This document shows positions 34,904-42,605 of a DNA stretch of 64,000 nucleotides, piece by piece. A program made the translations under genes and the position numbers. The notes beneath the pieces are model-generated. The model searched no databases. It was given only the letters and a program-made list of their open reading frames with translations, and had not been told where the DNA came from. The stretch lies in contig NZ_JAIOAO010000001.1 in the NCBI RefSeq assembly GCF_021190955.1, positions 1,364,001-1,428,000 of the forward strand, given 5' to 3'. Positions within the stretch are counted from its first letter, which is position 1. Every line of letters begins with the position of its first letter. The DNA is from Parachryseolinea silvisoli. GTDB taxonomy: Bacteria > Bacteroidota > Bacteroidia > Cytophagales > Cyclobacteriaceae.

Positions 34904-37189
34904 TTACTCTGCCGCAGGCCGCGTCGCTGTCATGGTAAACTCCAGCGTGCCGCCTTTGACAATATCTTCATGGGTTATAAACGGTGTGGTGAGTGCCTGG
35001 CCATTGAGGGTAATCCGGCTGGCGTATTTGTTGGCCGGGCCGTTGTTCACAGCACGGATGGTAAAGGGCTTGCCACCTTCGGGGCGCAGCGTTACTTCAT
35101 CGAATAACGGACGCCCCAGGGTATAGCGCGGGTCACCCGGCGCAACCTGGTAAATGCCCATGGCGCTCATGACATACCAGGCCGACATCGCCCCGCAGTC
35201 TTCGTTGCCCGACAGGCCGTTTTCGTTATTGAAATATAGCGTGGTGAGGATTTTGTCCACCAGCTCCTGCGTCTTCCACGGTTGGCCTACGTAATTATAG
35301 AAGTAGGTAATGTGGTGGCTTGGCTCATTGCCGTGCGCATACTGGCCGATAAGGCCGGAAATATCATCCGACTTATGTTCACCTTCAATCTCCGACGTGA
35401 TCGAGAACAGGCTGTCCAGTTTTTTAATAAAAAGCTCCTTGCCGCCCTGCAGCGCAACCAGTCCCTCGACATCGTGGGGTACAAACCACGACCACTGCCA
35501 CGCATTGCCTTCTACATATTCACTCTTGCCGTGGTGGGAGAACCGCGGGCTAAACGGTTTCTTCCAGGACTTGTCGGAATTCACACCGCGCATGAAGCCG
35601 GTGCTTTTGTCGAAATATTTCGCATAGCGTTTACCGCGCTCCGTATATTTTTCATAATCGGCTGTTTTGCCCAGCGCTTTGGCCATTTGAGCAATACACC
35701 AGTCGTTGTACGCATACTCCAACGCCTTGGCCACCGACTCGTTCTCTTTGTCACACGGTATAAAGCCGAGTGTCTCGTTGTAATATTTTGCCAGCGGCAT
35801 GACCGCCCGTTGCACGTCCTTGCCGGGGAAGAAGACACCCGTGGTGTCATACGTCGAGGCTTGTACAATGGCCGCATAGGCCTTCTCGGCGTCGAAGTTG
35901 CGATAGCCTTTCATGTAGGCATCGACGATTACCGGCACCGCGTGGTAGCCGATCATCGTACCTGTCTCGTTCGACGACAGTTCCCACATGGCCAGCGTAC
36001 CGCTCTCGTCGTACTTCTGTAACAGGGCGCGAACCCAGGCCTCGTTGCGTGGACCATTCACGAGGGTCATCAACGGATGGAATGCACGGAAGGTATCCCA
36101 CAGTGAAAAGACAGTGTGGTCTTCCTGGCCCGCAGGGGCCTGGTGAAGCTTCCGGTCCATGCCGCGGTAACGGCCGTCGACGTCGGTGTATAGGTTGGGG
36201 CTAATGGCGGTGTGGTACAGTGCCGTATAAAAGATCTTGCGTTGATCGTTGGTGCCGCCTTTTATGTCAATGCGGTTGAGCCACTCCTCCCATTGCTGAC
36301 GGGCGTTGTCTTTCACCGCGTCGAAGTTCCAGTCGGCAATTTCTTTCATCACGTTGTTCTTCGCACCCTCGTAGTCCACGGCGGAGATTCCCACCTTGAC
36401 GAGCAGCGGCTTGCCGGCAAGCTTATTAAAGTGCAGCAGAGCTTTGATAGCCTTCGTGGGAAGGTCATCTATCCCACCGGGCGGCAGCGGCTCCGTAATG
36501 ATTTCTATCTCGAAGGGCTCCGAAAAGACAGCATGAAAATATACACGCTGCTCTTTCGCCCAGCCGCGGGTGATCTTGACGCCGCGCAGCTCGTGGTCGT
36601 TGACCTTGATGAGGCGGTTCATAAGATTTTGTTGTGTTTGCAGGTGATGGCTGAGGTCAAGCATTACGCCCGGTATGCTGTCGGCGGGAAAAGTATAGCG
36701 GTGCATGCCGGCATGGGCGGTGGCTGTCAATTCGGCTTTCACCCCATAGTCAGCCAGTTGCACCGTATAGTACCCGGGGGTCGCGCTTTCGGAGCCGGCG
36801 GTCTTAAATGACCGGTAGCCCGGCTTCGTCGCATCGCCTTGCTCCAGCAGATAGTCGTAGTCTCCCGTAACAGGTTGGAAGAGTATATCGCCGTAGTCGC
36901 CAATGCCCGTGCCGCTCAGGTGCGTATGCGAGAAACCCAGGATCACACTGTCCGAAGCATGATAGCCGGAGCAGGCATCCCACCCTTGCAGACGCGTGTC
37001 GGGGCTGAGCTGCACCATGCCATACGGCACCGTGGCCCCGGGAAAAGTATGTCCATGACCGCCCGTGCCAATGAACGGGTTGACCAGGTCGGTCTTTTGC
37101 ACGGCGGAAGGTGACGGCGGTGTGTCCTTTGTACTGCAAGCAGACAAGACCGCGGCGCACGCAAACATTGCTACGATTCTTCTATACAT
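34904..37189 (-). CDS. GH92 alpha-mannosidase, lipoprotein
   Basis: 761 aa. Lipoprotein signal with lipobox LSAC (C18). The GH92 N-terminal beta-sandwich begins LVNPFIGTGGHGHTFPGATV and contains WDACSGYHASD. The helical catalytic domain has E560 in YVEGNAWQWSWFVPHD, the HGNEPSHHI loop (619-627) and the acidic pair in GNEDCGAMSAWY (E663, D664). Family members are calcium-dependent inverting exo-alpha-mannosidases acting on N-glycans or yeast mannan. Precise linkage is not certain. First gene of a two-gene unit with GH3. Confidence 0.94.
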   Translation of the reverse strand: MYRRIVAMFACAAVLSACSTKDTPPSPSAVQKTDLVNPFIGTGGHGHTFPGATVPYGMVQLSPDTRLQGWDACSGYHASDSVILGFSHTHLSGTGIGDYGDILFQPVTGDYDYLLEQGDATKPGYRSFKTAGSESATPGYYTVQLADYGVKAELTATAHAGMHRYTFPADSIPGVMLDLSHHLQTQQNLMNRLIKVNDHELRGVKITRGWAKEQRVYFHAVFSEPFEIEIITEPLPPGGIDDLPTKAIKALLHFNKLAGKPLLVKVGISAVDYEGAKNNVMKEIADWNFDAVKDNARQQWEEWLNRIDIKGGTNDQRKIFYTALYHTAISPNLYTDVDGRYRGMDRKLHQAPAGQEDHTVFSLWDTFRAFHPLMTLVNGPRNEAWVRALLQKYDESGTLAMWELSSNETGTMIGYHAVPVIVDAYMKGYRNFDAEKAYAAIVQASTYDTTGVFFPGKDVQRAVMPLAKYYNETLGFIPCDKENESVAKALEYAYNDWCIAQMAKALGKTADYEKYTERGKRYAKYFDKSTGFMRGVNSDKSWKKPFSPRFSHHGKSEYVEGNAWQWSWFVPHDVEGLVALQGGKELFIKKLDSLFSITSEIEGEHKSDDISGLIGQYAHGNEPSHHITYFYNYVGQPWKTQELVDKILTTLYFNNENGLSGNEDCGAMSAWYVMSAMGIYQVAPGDPRYTLGRPLFDEVTLRPEGGKPFTIRAVNNGPANKYASRITLNGQALTTPFITHEDIVKGGTLEFTMTATRPAAE

Positions 37190-37210
37190 GGCTATTGTAA
37201 TTTATAGAAT

Positions 37211-37248
37211 TAAAAAAAACAGCCGGCCACAGAGAGGGGCCGGCTGTT
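37211..37248 (-). terminator. Rho-independent terminator between lipoprotein and GH92 genes
   Basis: Perfect 11-bp stem AACAGCCGGCC (37218-37228) / GGCCGGCTGTT (37238-37248), loop 9 nt, followed on the minus strand by a T-run and AATTC. It starts 4 nt after the lipoprotein stop codon and only about 30 nt before the GH92 start. Confidence 0.93.
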
Positions 37249-37252
37249 GTGA

Positions 37253-37798
37253 TTAGTGTGCCAGCTTGGCGGCTAGCAGGTCGTACAGCTGTTTTTCTTC
37301 CACGGGCTTCTTCCCCGCGTAGAAGTTCGTTGCCGGTGTTTTCACCGACTGCTGGAAGAAGGAAAAATACTGGGGACCTTCCGGGTATACCAGCTTCACA
37401 CGAAGCACGGGTACCTCCGCCCACTTCACCATGATTTGACCGGAGTCCGGCAGTTTGTTGACCAGCGTAACAATCTCCGTCAGGGCTGCCGCGTCGGTAA
37501 TCTCCACCGTCTTCTGCGGTGCTTCGTTGGCACCTTCTGCCGAGATGGAAGCATATTGTTCCAATACAATTTTCTCGGGGACGGCGACCTTGAAGGTGGT
37601 CACATACGCGAGGGCTGTCACCGCAGTGGTGTCAGCTTTGGCATCGGGCACAGCCTCGGGTGCGGTAGCATCGGCCGGCACAGTAGCCGTCGTATCGGCC
37701 GAAGCCGCTTCGTTTTTGGTACCGCCGCCACAGGCGGCCAGCATCAATGCCACCAGGGCACCGGGAAATAATTTGGTAAGCGTCATGATCTGTTTCAT
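37253..37798 (-). CDS. Lipoprotein of unknown function
   Basis: 181 aa starting MKQIMTLTKLFPGALV. Lipobox LAAC, then a low-complexity Ala/Thr/Asp/Glu spacer (about residues 25-65). A small domain of about 115 residues follows, with KTVEITDAAALTEIVTLVNKLPDSG and RVKLVYPEGPQYFSFFQ. The start at 37798 is chosen because an exact TACATTTG box lies at 37810-37817, inside a longer in-frame extension that therefore cannot be translated. No family recognised. Confidence 0.72.
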   Translation of the reverse strand: MKQIMTLTKLFPGALVALMLAACGGGTKNEAASADTTATVPADATAPEAVPDAKADTTAVTALAYVTTFKVAVPEKIVLEQYASISAEGANEAPQKTVEITDAAALTEIVTLVNKLPDSGQIMVKWAEVPVLRVKLVYPEGPQYFSFFQQSVKTPATNFYAGKKPVEEKQLYDLLAAKLAH

Positions 37799-37809
37799 TT
37801 TTTGCGGTC

Positions 37810-37817
37810 CAAATGTA
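37810..37817 (-). promoter_or_regulatory. -7 element TACATTTG of the lipoprotein gene
   Basis: Exact TAnnTTTG match on the minus strand, 11 nt before the ATG at 37798. It gives a very short leader and fixes the start codon. Confidence 0.6.
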
Positions 37818-37868
37818 ATGAAATACCGCAACCTGCCACCCCGCCGCCGTCAGCGGGCACAGTAATTT

Positions 37869-38285
37869 ATGCATCCAACGGGTATGAAAGCTTTACTGTG
37901 GACCTTACAGATCACCGTAGCCGTTATTTTATTAGTATCGGGCTACACGAAACTTTTCCTGCCGCACGAACAGGTGGCGGAAGCCGCCGAGTGGACGGGT
38001 GCCTACACGGAAGTGTTTGTGCGCTACATCGGCATGATCGACATCCTGGGCGGCCTTGGCCTGATCCTTCCGGGCCTGCTGGCCATCTACCCCCGCATCA
38101 CAGGGTATACCGCCATCGGCATAGCCGTGCTCATGATTGCGGCCATGGTGTTACACATCGACCGCTATGAGTTCGGGGCCATCTGGGTAAATATCTTTAT
38201 CCTGCTTGCCAGCGTCATCATCGCCTATGGGCGGTTATGGCATGCTTCCACCAGCGTCCCGCGGCGTCACGCTACTCCACTTTAG
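37869..38285 (+). CDS. DoxX-like small membrane protein
   Basis: 138 aa with four helices in the DoxX/DoxD-like pattern: LQITVAVILLVSGYTKLFLP, FVRYIGMIDILGGLGLILPG, ITGYTAIGIAVLMIAAMVLH and IWVNIFILLASVIIAYGRLW. Such proteins sit in the inner membrane and are tied loosely to redox or thiosulfate metabolism; the role here is unknown. The start may be the ATG at 37869 or at 37884 (MKALLW). Its 3' end overlaps the converging sugar transporter by 14 nt. Confidence 0.85.
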   Translation: MHPTGMKALLWTLQITVAVILLVSGYTKLFLPHEQVAEAAEWTGAYTEVFVRYIGMIDILGGLGLILPGLLAIYPRITGYTAIGIAVLMIAAMVLHIDRYEFGAIWVNIFILLASVIIAYGRLWHASTSVPRRHATPL

Positions 38286-39546
38286 AGAAGCGCGCACCGA
38301 AGAAGAAGATCACGATATAGCAGATGATCGGTAGATAATAGGACACCGCCACGTCGTGGTCGGCAATCAACCCCATCAGCGGAGGAAACAACGCACCGCC
38401 TACTACACCCATCACGATAAACGATGCACCGCGCTCGGTATGTTTGCCCAGGTTCTTGAGCCCCAGGCTAAAGATGGTCGGGAACATGATGCTCATAAAG
38501 AAATTCATCATCATCAGTGCGCCAAAGGAAATCCAGCCTGCGCTCTGCGCTACAATCACCGCCATGATAATATTACCGACCGCTGCGGCGGCCAACAATA
38601 TGTTCGGAGTGATATACCGCATCAGGAATACGCCGATGAAACGACCGATCATCATCAAAAACATACTCATACCAAAGAAGTACGAGGCACGCTCGTCTGT
38701 CATACCGGGCATCTTCTCTGCGCCGTATACTATAAAGAATGCCCAGGTACCTCCTTGCGCTGCCACGTTGAAGAACTGTGCGATGACCGCCCATACAAAG
38801 TGTTTGTGTTGAAAGAGCGTCTTGCTCGAGCGCTGAATATGACGCAGGTCTTCCGCACCGTCTGCTTCGGCGTGCGGATCCGCCAGGGGTGGAACTTTTA
38901 CGAGGGAGAACGAGAACGCTACTAATAGAATGAACGCGCCGATGATGGCATAGAGCACTTTGACCGATGTCAGGTCGTTTAGTTCCCCGTGGCCTACACG
39001 CAGAATGAAGTATCCTCCGATAAAGGGACCGATGATGGCGCCGACGCCGTTAAACGCCTGTGCAAAGTTGATACGCTGATCACTTGTCCGCTGGTCGCCA
39101 AGGGCAGCCATGAACGGGTGGGCGACTGTTTCGAGTGTTGCCAGACCACAGGCCAGCACAAACAATGCGCCGCGGAAGGCTGCAAACGACTCGGCATTGG
39201 CAGACGGTATAAAGAGGAATGCTCCGATGGCGTACAGTGCCAGGCCCAACAACACGCCGTTCTTATAACCAAAGCGTTTCATGAACAGGCCGGCGGGGAT
39301 ACCCATGACGGCGTATGCGCCAAAGATCGAGAACTGTACCAGGCCCGACTCGGCCTTGGAAATATGCAATACCTTTTGGAAGTGGCGATTCAATACATCG
39401 CCCATGGTGATCGCAATGCCCCACAACATAAAGAGAGACGTGACGAAAATAAAAACGACCAGATATTCCTTCCTGGTAAAAGCCGGCTTCGCCGAAGTCG
39501 TACCCGCGTTGTTCGGGCGTTGGGATGCTACGTCCACTGTCTCCAT
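38272..39546 (-). CDS. FucP-type sugar:proton symporter (MFS)
   Basis: 424 aa, 12 helices. The opening FIFVTSLFMLWGIAITMGDVLNRHFQ and the LFVLACGLATLETVAHPFMAALG segment are typical of the fucose/glucose-galactose (FucP/GluP) symporter family of Bacteroidota. It brings monosaccharides, probably those released by the nearby GH3, GH5 and GH92 enzymes, across the inner membrane. The ATG at 39546 is preferred over the frame to 39588. Upstream lies an element shared with the hybrid regulator (39602-39618). Confidence 0.9.
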   Translation of the reverse strand: METVDVASQRPNNAGTTSAKPAFTRKEYLVVFIFVTSLFMLWGIAITMGDVLNRHFQKVLHISKAESGLVQFSIFGAYAVMGIPAGLFMKRFGYKNGVLLGLALYAIGAFLFIPSANAESFAAFRGALFVLACGLATLETVAHPFMAALGDQRTSDQRINFAQAFNGVGAIIGPFIGGYFILRVGHGELNDLTSVKVLYAIIGAFILLVAFSFSLVKVPPLADPHAEADGAEDLRHIQRSSKTLFQHKHFVWAVIAQFFNVAAQGGTWAFFIVYGAEKMPGMTDERASYFFGMSMFLMMIGRFIGVFLMRYITPNILLAAAAVGNIIMAVIVAQSAGWISFGALMMMNFFMSIMFPTIFSLGLKNLGKHTERGASFIVMGVVGGALFPPLMGLIADHDVAVSYYLPIICYIVIFFFGARFSKVE

Positions 39547-39601
39547 GTTGTTGTTTAAGGTTTGGCAAAAGACCGCACTTCCGTGCAAACGGCAGCGGTG
39601 G

Positions 39602-39681
39602 CAATCGTTTGAAACGCCTAAATTATTGTTTATATCGGTTTCAACCGCATTTTCTACCGAAATAACGCAATCGTTTACACG
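39602..39681. promoter_or_regulatory. Putative operator cluster upstream of the sugar symporter
   Basis: CAATCGTTTGAAACGCC at 39602-39618 and CAATCGTTTACACG at 39668-39681 share CAATCGTTT. ATCGGTTTCAACCG lies between them. The first is found again with one change at 60615-60631. The form resembles LacI- or AraC-type sites. Confidence 0.5.
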
Positions 39682-39750
39682 AAAATTGGGTTTTCGATGC
39701 TAAAAGGTTAAACAATGAGGGTTAGAAACGAGGGGAAGGCGAAAAGTATA

Positions 39751-40188
39751 TTATTTATTGCCACCCGGCGAACGTCGACTCATCCGCCGCACAGCAGTCT
39801 CTCCGGTGGCGCGGTTCGCAGGAGCCTTGCCTGCCATCTTCCTCAAAAGCCCCGAAACCGCATACGCACTGGCAAACCCGACCGCCACACAAGCCTGCTT
39901 AACAGACAACCCCTTCCCCAACAACTTCCTGGCGGCAATGATGCGCACCGCCACCAGATATTGATGCGGCGTGCGCCCATAGAAAGCTTTGAACAGTCGG
40001 ATGAAATGAAGTCTGGAGTTGAATGTCTTGCCGGCGATATCATTCAAGTCGATGGCAGCCGAAAAGTGACGATCAATAAACGCCTTCGCTTGCACGATCT
40101 GCCGGATCACCGTGTCATCCGGATAGACCTCGGCGCGAATCTTCAGTATTTGCTGATGATAGAAGGTTGTGGTTGGCGCTGCCTGCAT
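39751..40188 (-). CDS. Short AraC-family regulator (DNA-binding domain only)
   Basis: 145 aa. Two helix-turn-helix units are visible: IDLNDIAGKTFNSRLHFIRLFKAFYG and LSVKQACVAVGFASAYAVSGLLRKM, with the usual TPHQYLVAVRIIAARKLL between them. There is no ligand-binding N-terminal domain, only about 25 extra residues. The C-terminal tail (NRATGETAVRRMSRRSPGG) is basic and unusual. It lies about 200 nt upstream of the sugar symporter on the same strand and may control it (inference). Confidence 0.85.
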   Translation of the reverse strand: MQAAPTTTFYHQQILKIRAEVYPDDTVIRQIVQAKAFIDRHFSAAIDLNDIAGKTFNSRLHFIRLFKAFYGRTPHQYLVAVRIIAARKLLGKGLSVKQACVAVGFASAYAVSGLLRKMAGKAPANRATGETAVRRMSRRSPGGNK

Positions 40189-40676
40189 ACACTATAGCTG
40201 CTTCTATACTACTGATTTATACAACTCTAATCCTCAGCACAGGAGACGATGCCCGGTTTATTTAATTGGAGCCCGTCGAAATGCACTTTTACCGACAACG
40301 ACCAGGCATCGAGCCCGTGCTTGAGAATAAGAGCAATGTTTGTGTCGTTTGAGATTCGTGATGAAGGTATACTTGTGATGACCTCCAGACGAGATTCTCA
40401 AATATACGGATATAGACGTTAGCAAGTCTGTTAACAAACCATTATAAATCGAAAAATTTGCTGTGAACCTGATTTTTCAGAGGGGAAATTCCGTTCAACG
40501 TATCATTAACGTCGGTGAACAACAGCATGTATACCTGAAAAATAAGGTATCCAACATTTCCCCAATCCTACACACAACGCCCCGGCACAGCGTGCTTACT
40601 ACCCTGAAAAAGGTAGATAATGCGAGTAGAGGAAAATTTACCCCATCAATTATAAATCCTTTTTTGGTTCTATGCG
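40189..40676. other. Intergenic region between two AraC-type genes
   Basis: 488 bases. It contains the upstream region of the short AraC gene and the end of the next AraC gene. No exact -7 box, no strong hairpin and no convincing frame was seen. Confidence 0.5.
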
Positions 40677-41657
40677 TTAGAGACGACCGCGCTTCCTAAA
40701 CGGGCCCTCCCTGGTTTTATCATTTCCCGGACCGATTTCTACGGGGAGCATATTGAACTTCTTTTTAAACGCGGTCATAAAGTTCTTGGCGTATCTATAG
40801 CCCACCTCTTCGGCTACTTCTTCTATCGTCATGGTGCCTTGTATCAATAATTGGCGTGCATGCTCCATGCGCAGGTCGAGTAGATAGGAAAAGATCGTGG
40901 TACCAAACAATTCACGAAAACCTTTCTTGAGCTTAAATTCATTGAGCCCTACCTGGCGGGCCAGCTCACGCAGCGAATGTTGATGCGTGAGGTGTTGTTC
41001 CACGACGCGTTTGACTTCGTAGAGCTTGTCGACGTCGTCGAGCCGCACGGTCAGGCTCTTGAACGGTTTTTCGGGGGTGATCTGTTTGAGCAACAGTACG
41101 AGCAGATCGAGCACCTTACTCTCCAGTAACATGCGTTTGAGCAGCCCATTGTACCGGCAGGTACGGATCTTATACAGCACGATCTTCATGGACGGCGTCA
41201 GGGGCATGGTATATACCTGTCTTGCAGCAGCACCTTGTGTGATGAGCCAGTCTGCGAGTGTGCCCGCAAAGGGCGCAATGACCTGTTGCATAAAAGACTC
41301 CGACAACAGGATGGTGACGATGGAGTACGCAGCCTGGTGGCGCGTGATCTGGATAGGCCGTTCGGTATACGATCGGTAGAAATAACAGATGTCATGCTCC
41401 GGAAAAAAAGTGAGCTCATACATGGCCGGCGTCGTATAGGCACGCAGATGTACGGGGTGAGGAAAGAATACCTCACCACTTACGATGTGCACGCCGCGAA
41501 ACCGCGTGTGTACAGCATTCACTTCCAGGAACGGATGCCGGATCACCAGTTCGCTTTCTTCCACGATACGCTCGAGCGTGGGATCCCCAGCGTATTGCTG
41601 CTCCCAGATAACATCTCGGTGCGGGTGTCCGGAAAGTTGTATACGCAATGCATTCAC
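40677..41657 (-). CDS. AraC-family transcriptional regulator (PchR-like)
   Basis: 326 aa, GTG start at 41657. The N-terminal about 215 residues are a sensor-like domain with strands and FFPHPVHLRAYTT. The C-terminal AraC domain contains HSLRELARQVGLNEFKLKKGFRELFG and MTIEEVAEEVGYRYAKNFMTAFKKKF. The middle HAR motif (MEHARQLLIQG) is typical of PchR-like regulators, which often sense siderophores or metabolites. Its target is not evident. Adjacent genes lie on both strands. Confidence 0.87.
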   Translation of the reverse strand: MNALRIQLSGHPHRDVIWEQQYAGDPTLERIVEESELVIRHPFLEVNAVHTRFRGVHIVSGEVFFPHPVHLRAYTTPAMYELTFFPEHDICYFYRSYTERPIQITRHQAAYSIVTILLSESFMQQVIAPFAGTLADWLITQGAAARQVYTMPLTPSMKIVLYKIRTCRYNGLLKRMLLESKVLDLLVLLLKQITPEKPFKSLTVRLDDVDKLYEVKRVVEQHLTHQHSLRELARQVGLNEFKLKKGFRELFGTTIFSYLLDLRMEHARQLLIQGTMTIEEVAEEVGYRYAKNFMTAFKKKFNMLPVEIGPGNDKTREGPFRKRGRL

Positions 41658-41770
41658 AGAAAATGATTCAACGTAATTAATGAGTATACACGATGCGTTG
41701 TGCGAAACGGCTCCCGCACGATGGCGTTGTTAAAAAATATCGCGTGCATACTTATTGCATGGTAAACCGA

Positions 41771-41778
41771 TACTTTTG
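41771..41778 (+). promoter_or_regulatory. -7 element TACTTTTG of a small membrane gene
   Basis: Exact TAnnTTTG match, 35 nt before the ATG at 41814. A TTG at 41755-41757 lies closer than the usual -33 spacing. Confidence 0.5.
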
Positions 41779-41813
41779 CCCTGGTTAATATACTTTACTA
41801 TTCACGCCAGTAT

Positions 41814-41966
41814 ATGGGTAAATACTCCCCCCACGAAAAAGAGCAGGAAGCAACTCAGGACGAAATACGGAGTGTGGCAATGACTGCGGCGGTTCTAATC
41901 ACGCTGATACTAGCCGTCGTCGGTTTGCTGGCTACAGTCATCTGGGGCATCACGCGGCTCTTCTAA
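41814..41966 (+). CDS. 50-aa single-helix membrane protein
   Basis: ATG GGT AAA TAC to TAA gives 50 residues: a charged head (KYSPHEKEQEATQDEIRSVA), one hydrophobic helix (about residues 22-45, AAVLITLILAVVGLLATVIW) and a short end (GITRLF). An exact -7 box lies at the right distance upstream. Acidic head plus single helix resembles small tail-anchored membrane proteins. No family recognised; function unknown. Confidence 0.6.
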   Translation: MGKYSPHEKEQEATQDEIRSVAMTAAVLITLILAVVGLLATVIWGITRLF

Positions 41967-41996
41967 AGAACCGCGCGCATACCCATTACCCTTGCC

Positions 41997-42209
41997 CTAT
42001 CGCAAGGTAAAATTGTTGTCGTACCGGTAACATTTACGGCTTTTATCAAAGCCGATCTCCGCGCCCATGTCGCGCAGCTTTTGCAGGTCATTAAAGAATG
42101 TGCGGCGGGATATACCCATTTTCGAAGCGATGAAGTCGGCTGTGCCGCTACCGCTATGAATATAATAGTCGACGCGCTTCAATCTTTTTAGTTGTTCTGT
42201 AAAATTCAT
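41997..42209 (-). CDS. Mini helix-turn-helix protein
   Basis: 70 aa. A winged helix-turn-helix of the HTH_11/DeoR type covers nearly the whole chain: MNFTEQLKRLKRVDYYIHSG, then ADFIASKMGISRRTFFNDLQ and a wing (KSRKCYRYD). There is no effector domain. It could bind DNA as a dimer; the tandem repeats 66-110 nt upstream of its start may be its own operator (inference). Confidence 0.8.
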   Translation of the reverse strand: MNFTEQLKRLKRVDYYIHSGSGTADFIASKMGISRRTFFNDLQKLRDMGAEIGFDKSRKCYRYDNNFTLR

Positions 42210-42274
42210 AAGCTCCTATAGATACAATTGGGAAAACACGGCGATTTTATATGTTGCAGGTCTCTCCGCTGGCT

Positions 42275-42330
42275 GCCAAACGGATTAATATTTCTGCTAA
42301 AAGGATTAATACCCTCTGGCTAAAAATAAT
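42275..42330. repeat. Tandem 16-mer repeats, 21-bp period
   Basis: GCCAAACGGATTAATA (42275-42290) and GCTAAAAGGATTAATA (42296-42311) match at 14 of 16 positions with a 21-bp period. A degenerate third copy, GCTAAAAATAAT, begins at 42319. The phasing suggests cooperative binding by a regulator. Confidence 0.6.
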
Positions 42331-42520
42331 GACAAAGGCCGGTAAAAACTTACACCCCAGTCACGTTTATTATGACACGCCTATACCCGTATTTAACCAT
42401 TTATACCATCTATAGCGACTCATGCAGTATAAAATATCTCTACGCACCGACCATTCTTACTTCCGGAAATCGCCCTGCCTGCCATCATGACGACGTGCCA
42501 TCACGAATACCCATAAACGA

Positions 42521-42549
42521 AGATAGCATGCCATCAGGGCATGCTATCT
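42521..42549 (-). terminator. Hairpin terminator after the DUF1624 gene
   Basis: Perfect 12-bp stem AGATAGCATGCC (42521-42532) / GGCATGCTATCT (42538-42549), loop ATCAG. The T-run is weak on both strands. It lies about 57 nt past the stop codon of the minus-strand gene. Confidence 0.65.
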
Positions 42550-42605
42550 TGCTTTGTCAACGAAACAAGGTTATCGGTATGTACCTTTTGCGGGCTTACT
42601 GGTTG

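Larger units (their letters stand above)
42210..42605. other. Intergenic region with tandem repeats and a terminator
   Basis: 396 bases upstream of the mini-HTH gene and downstream of the acyltransferase gene. The left part carries the 21-bp-period repeats, the right part the terminator-like hairpin at 42521-42549. No convincing gene in between. Confidence 0.6.

Noticed and set aside
40463-40699. Possible 78-aa plus-strand gene
   Set aside because: No conserved pattern, no clear promoter, and the end overlaps the AraC gene in antisense.
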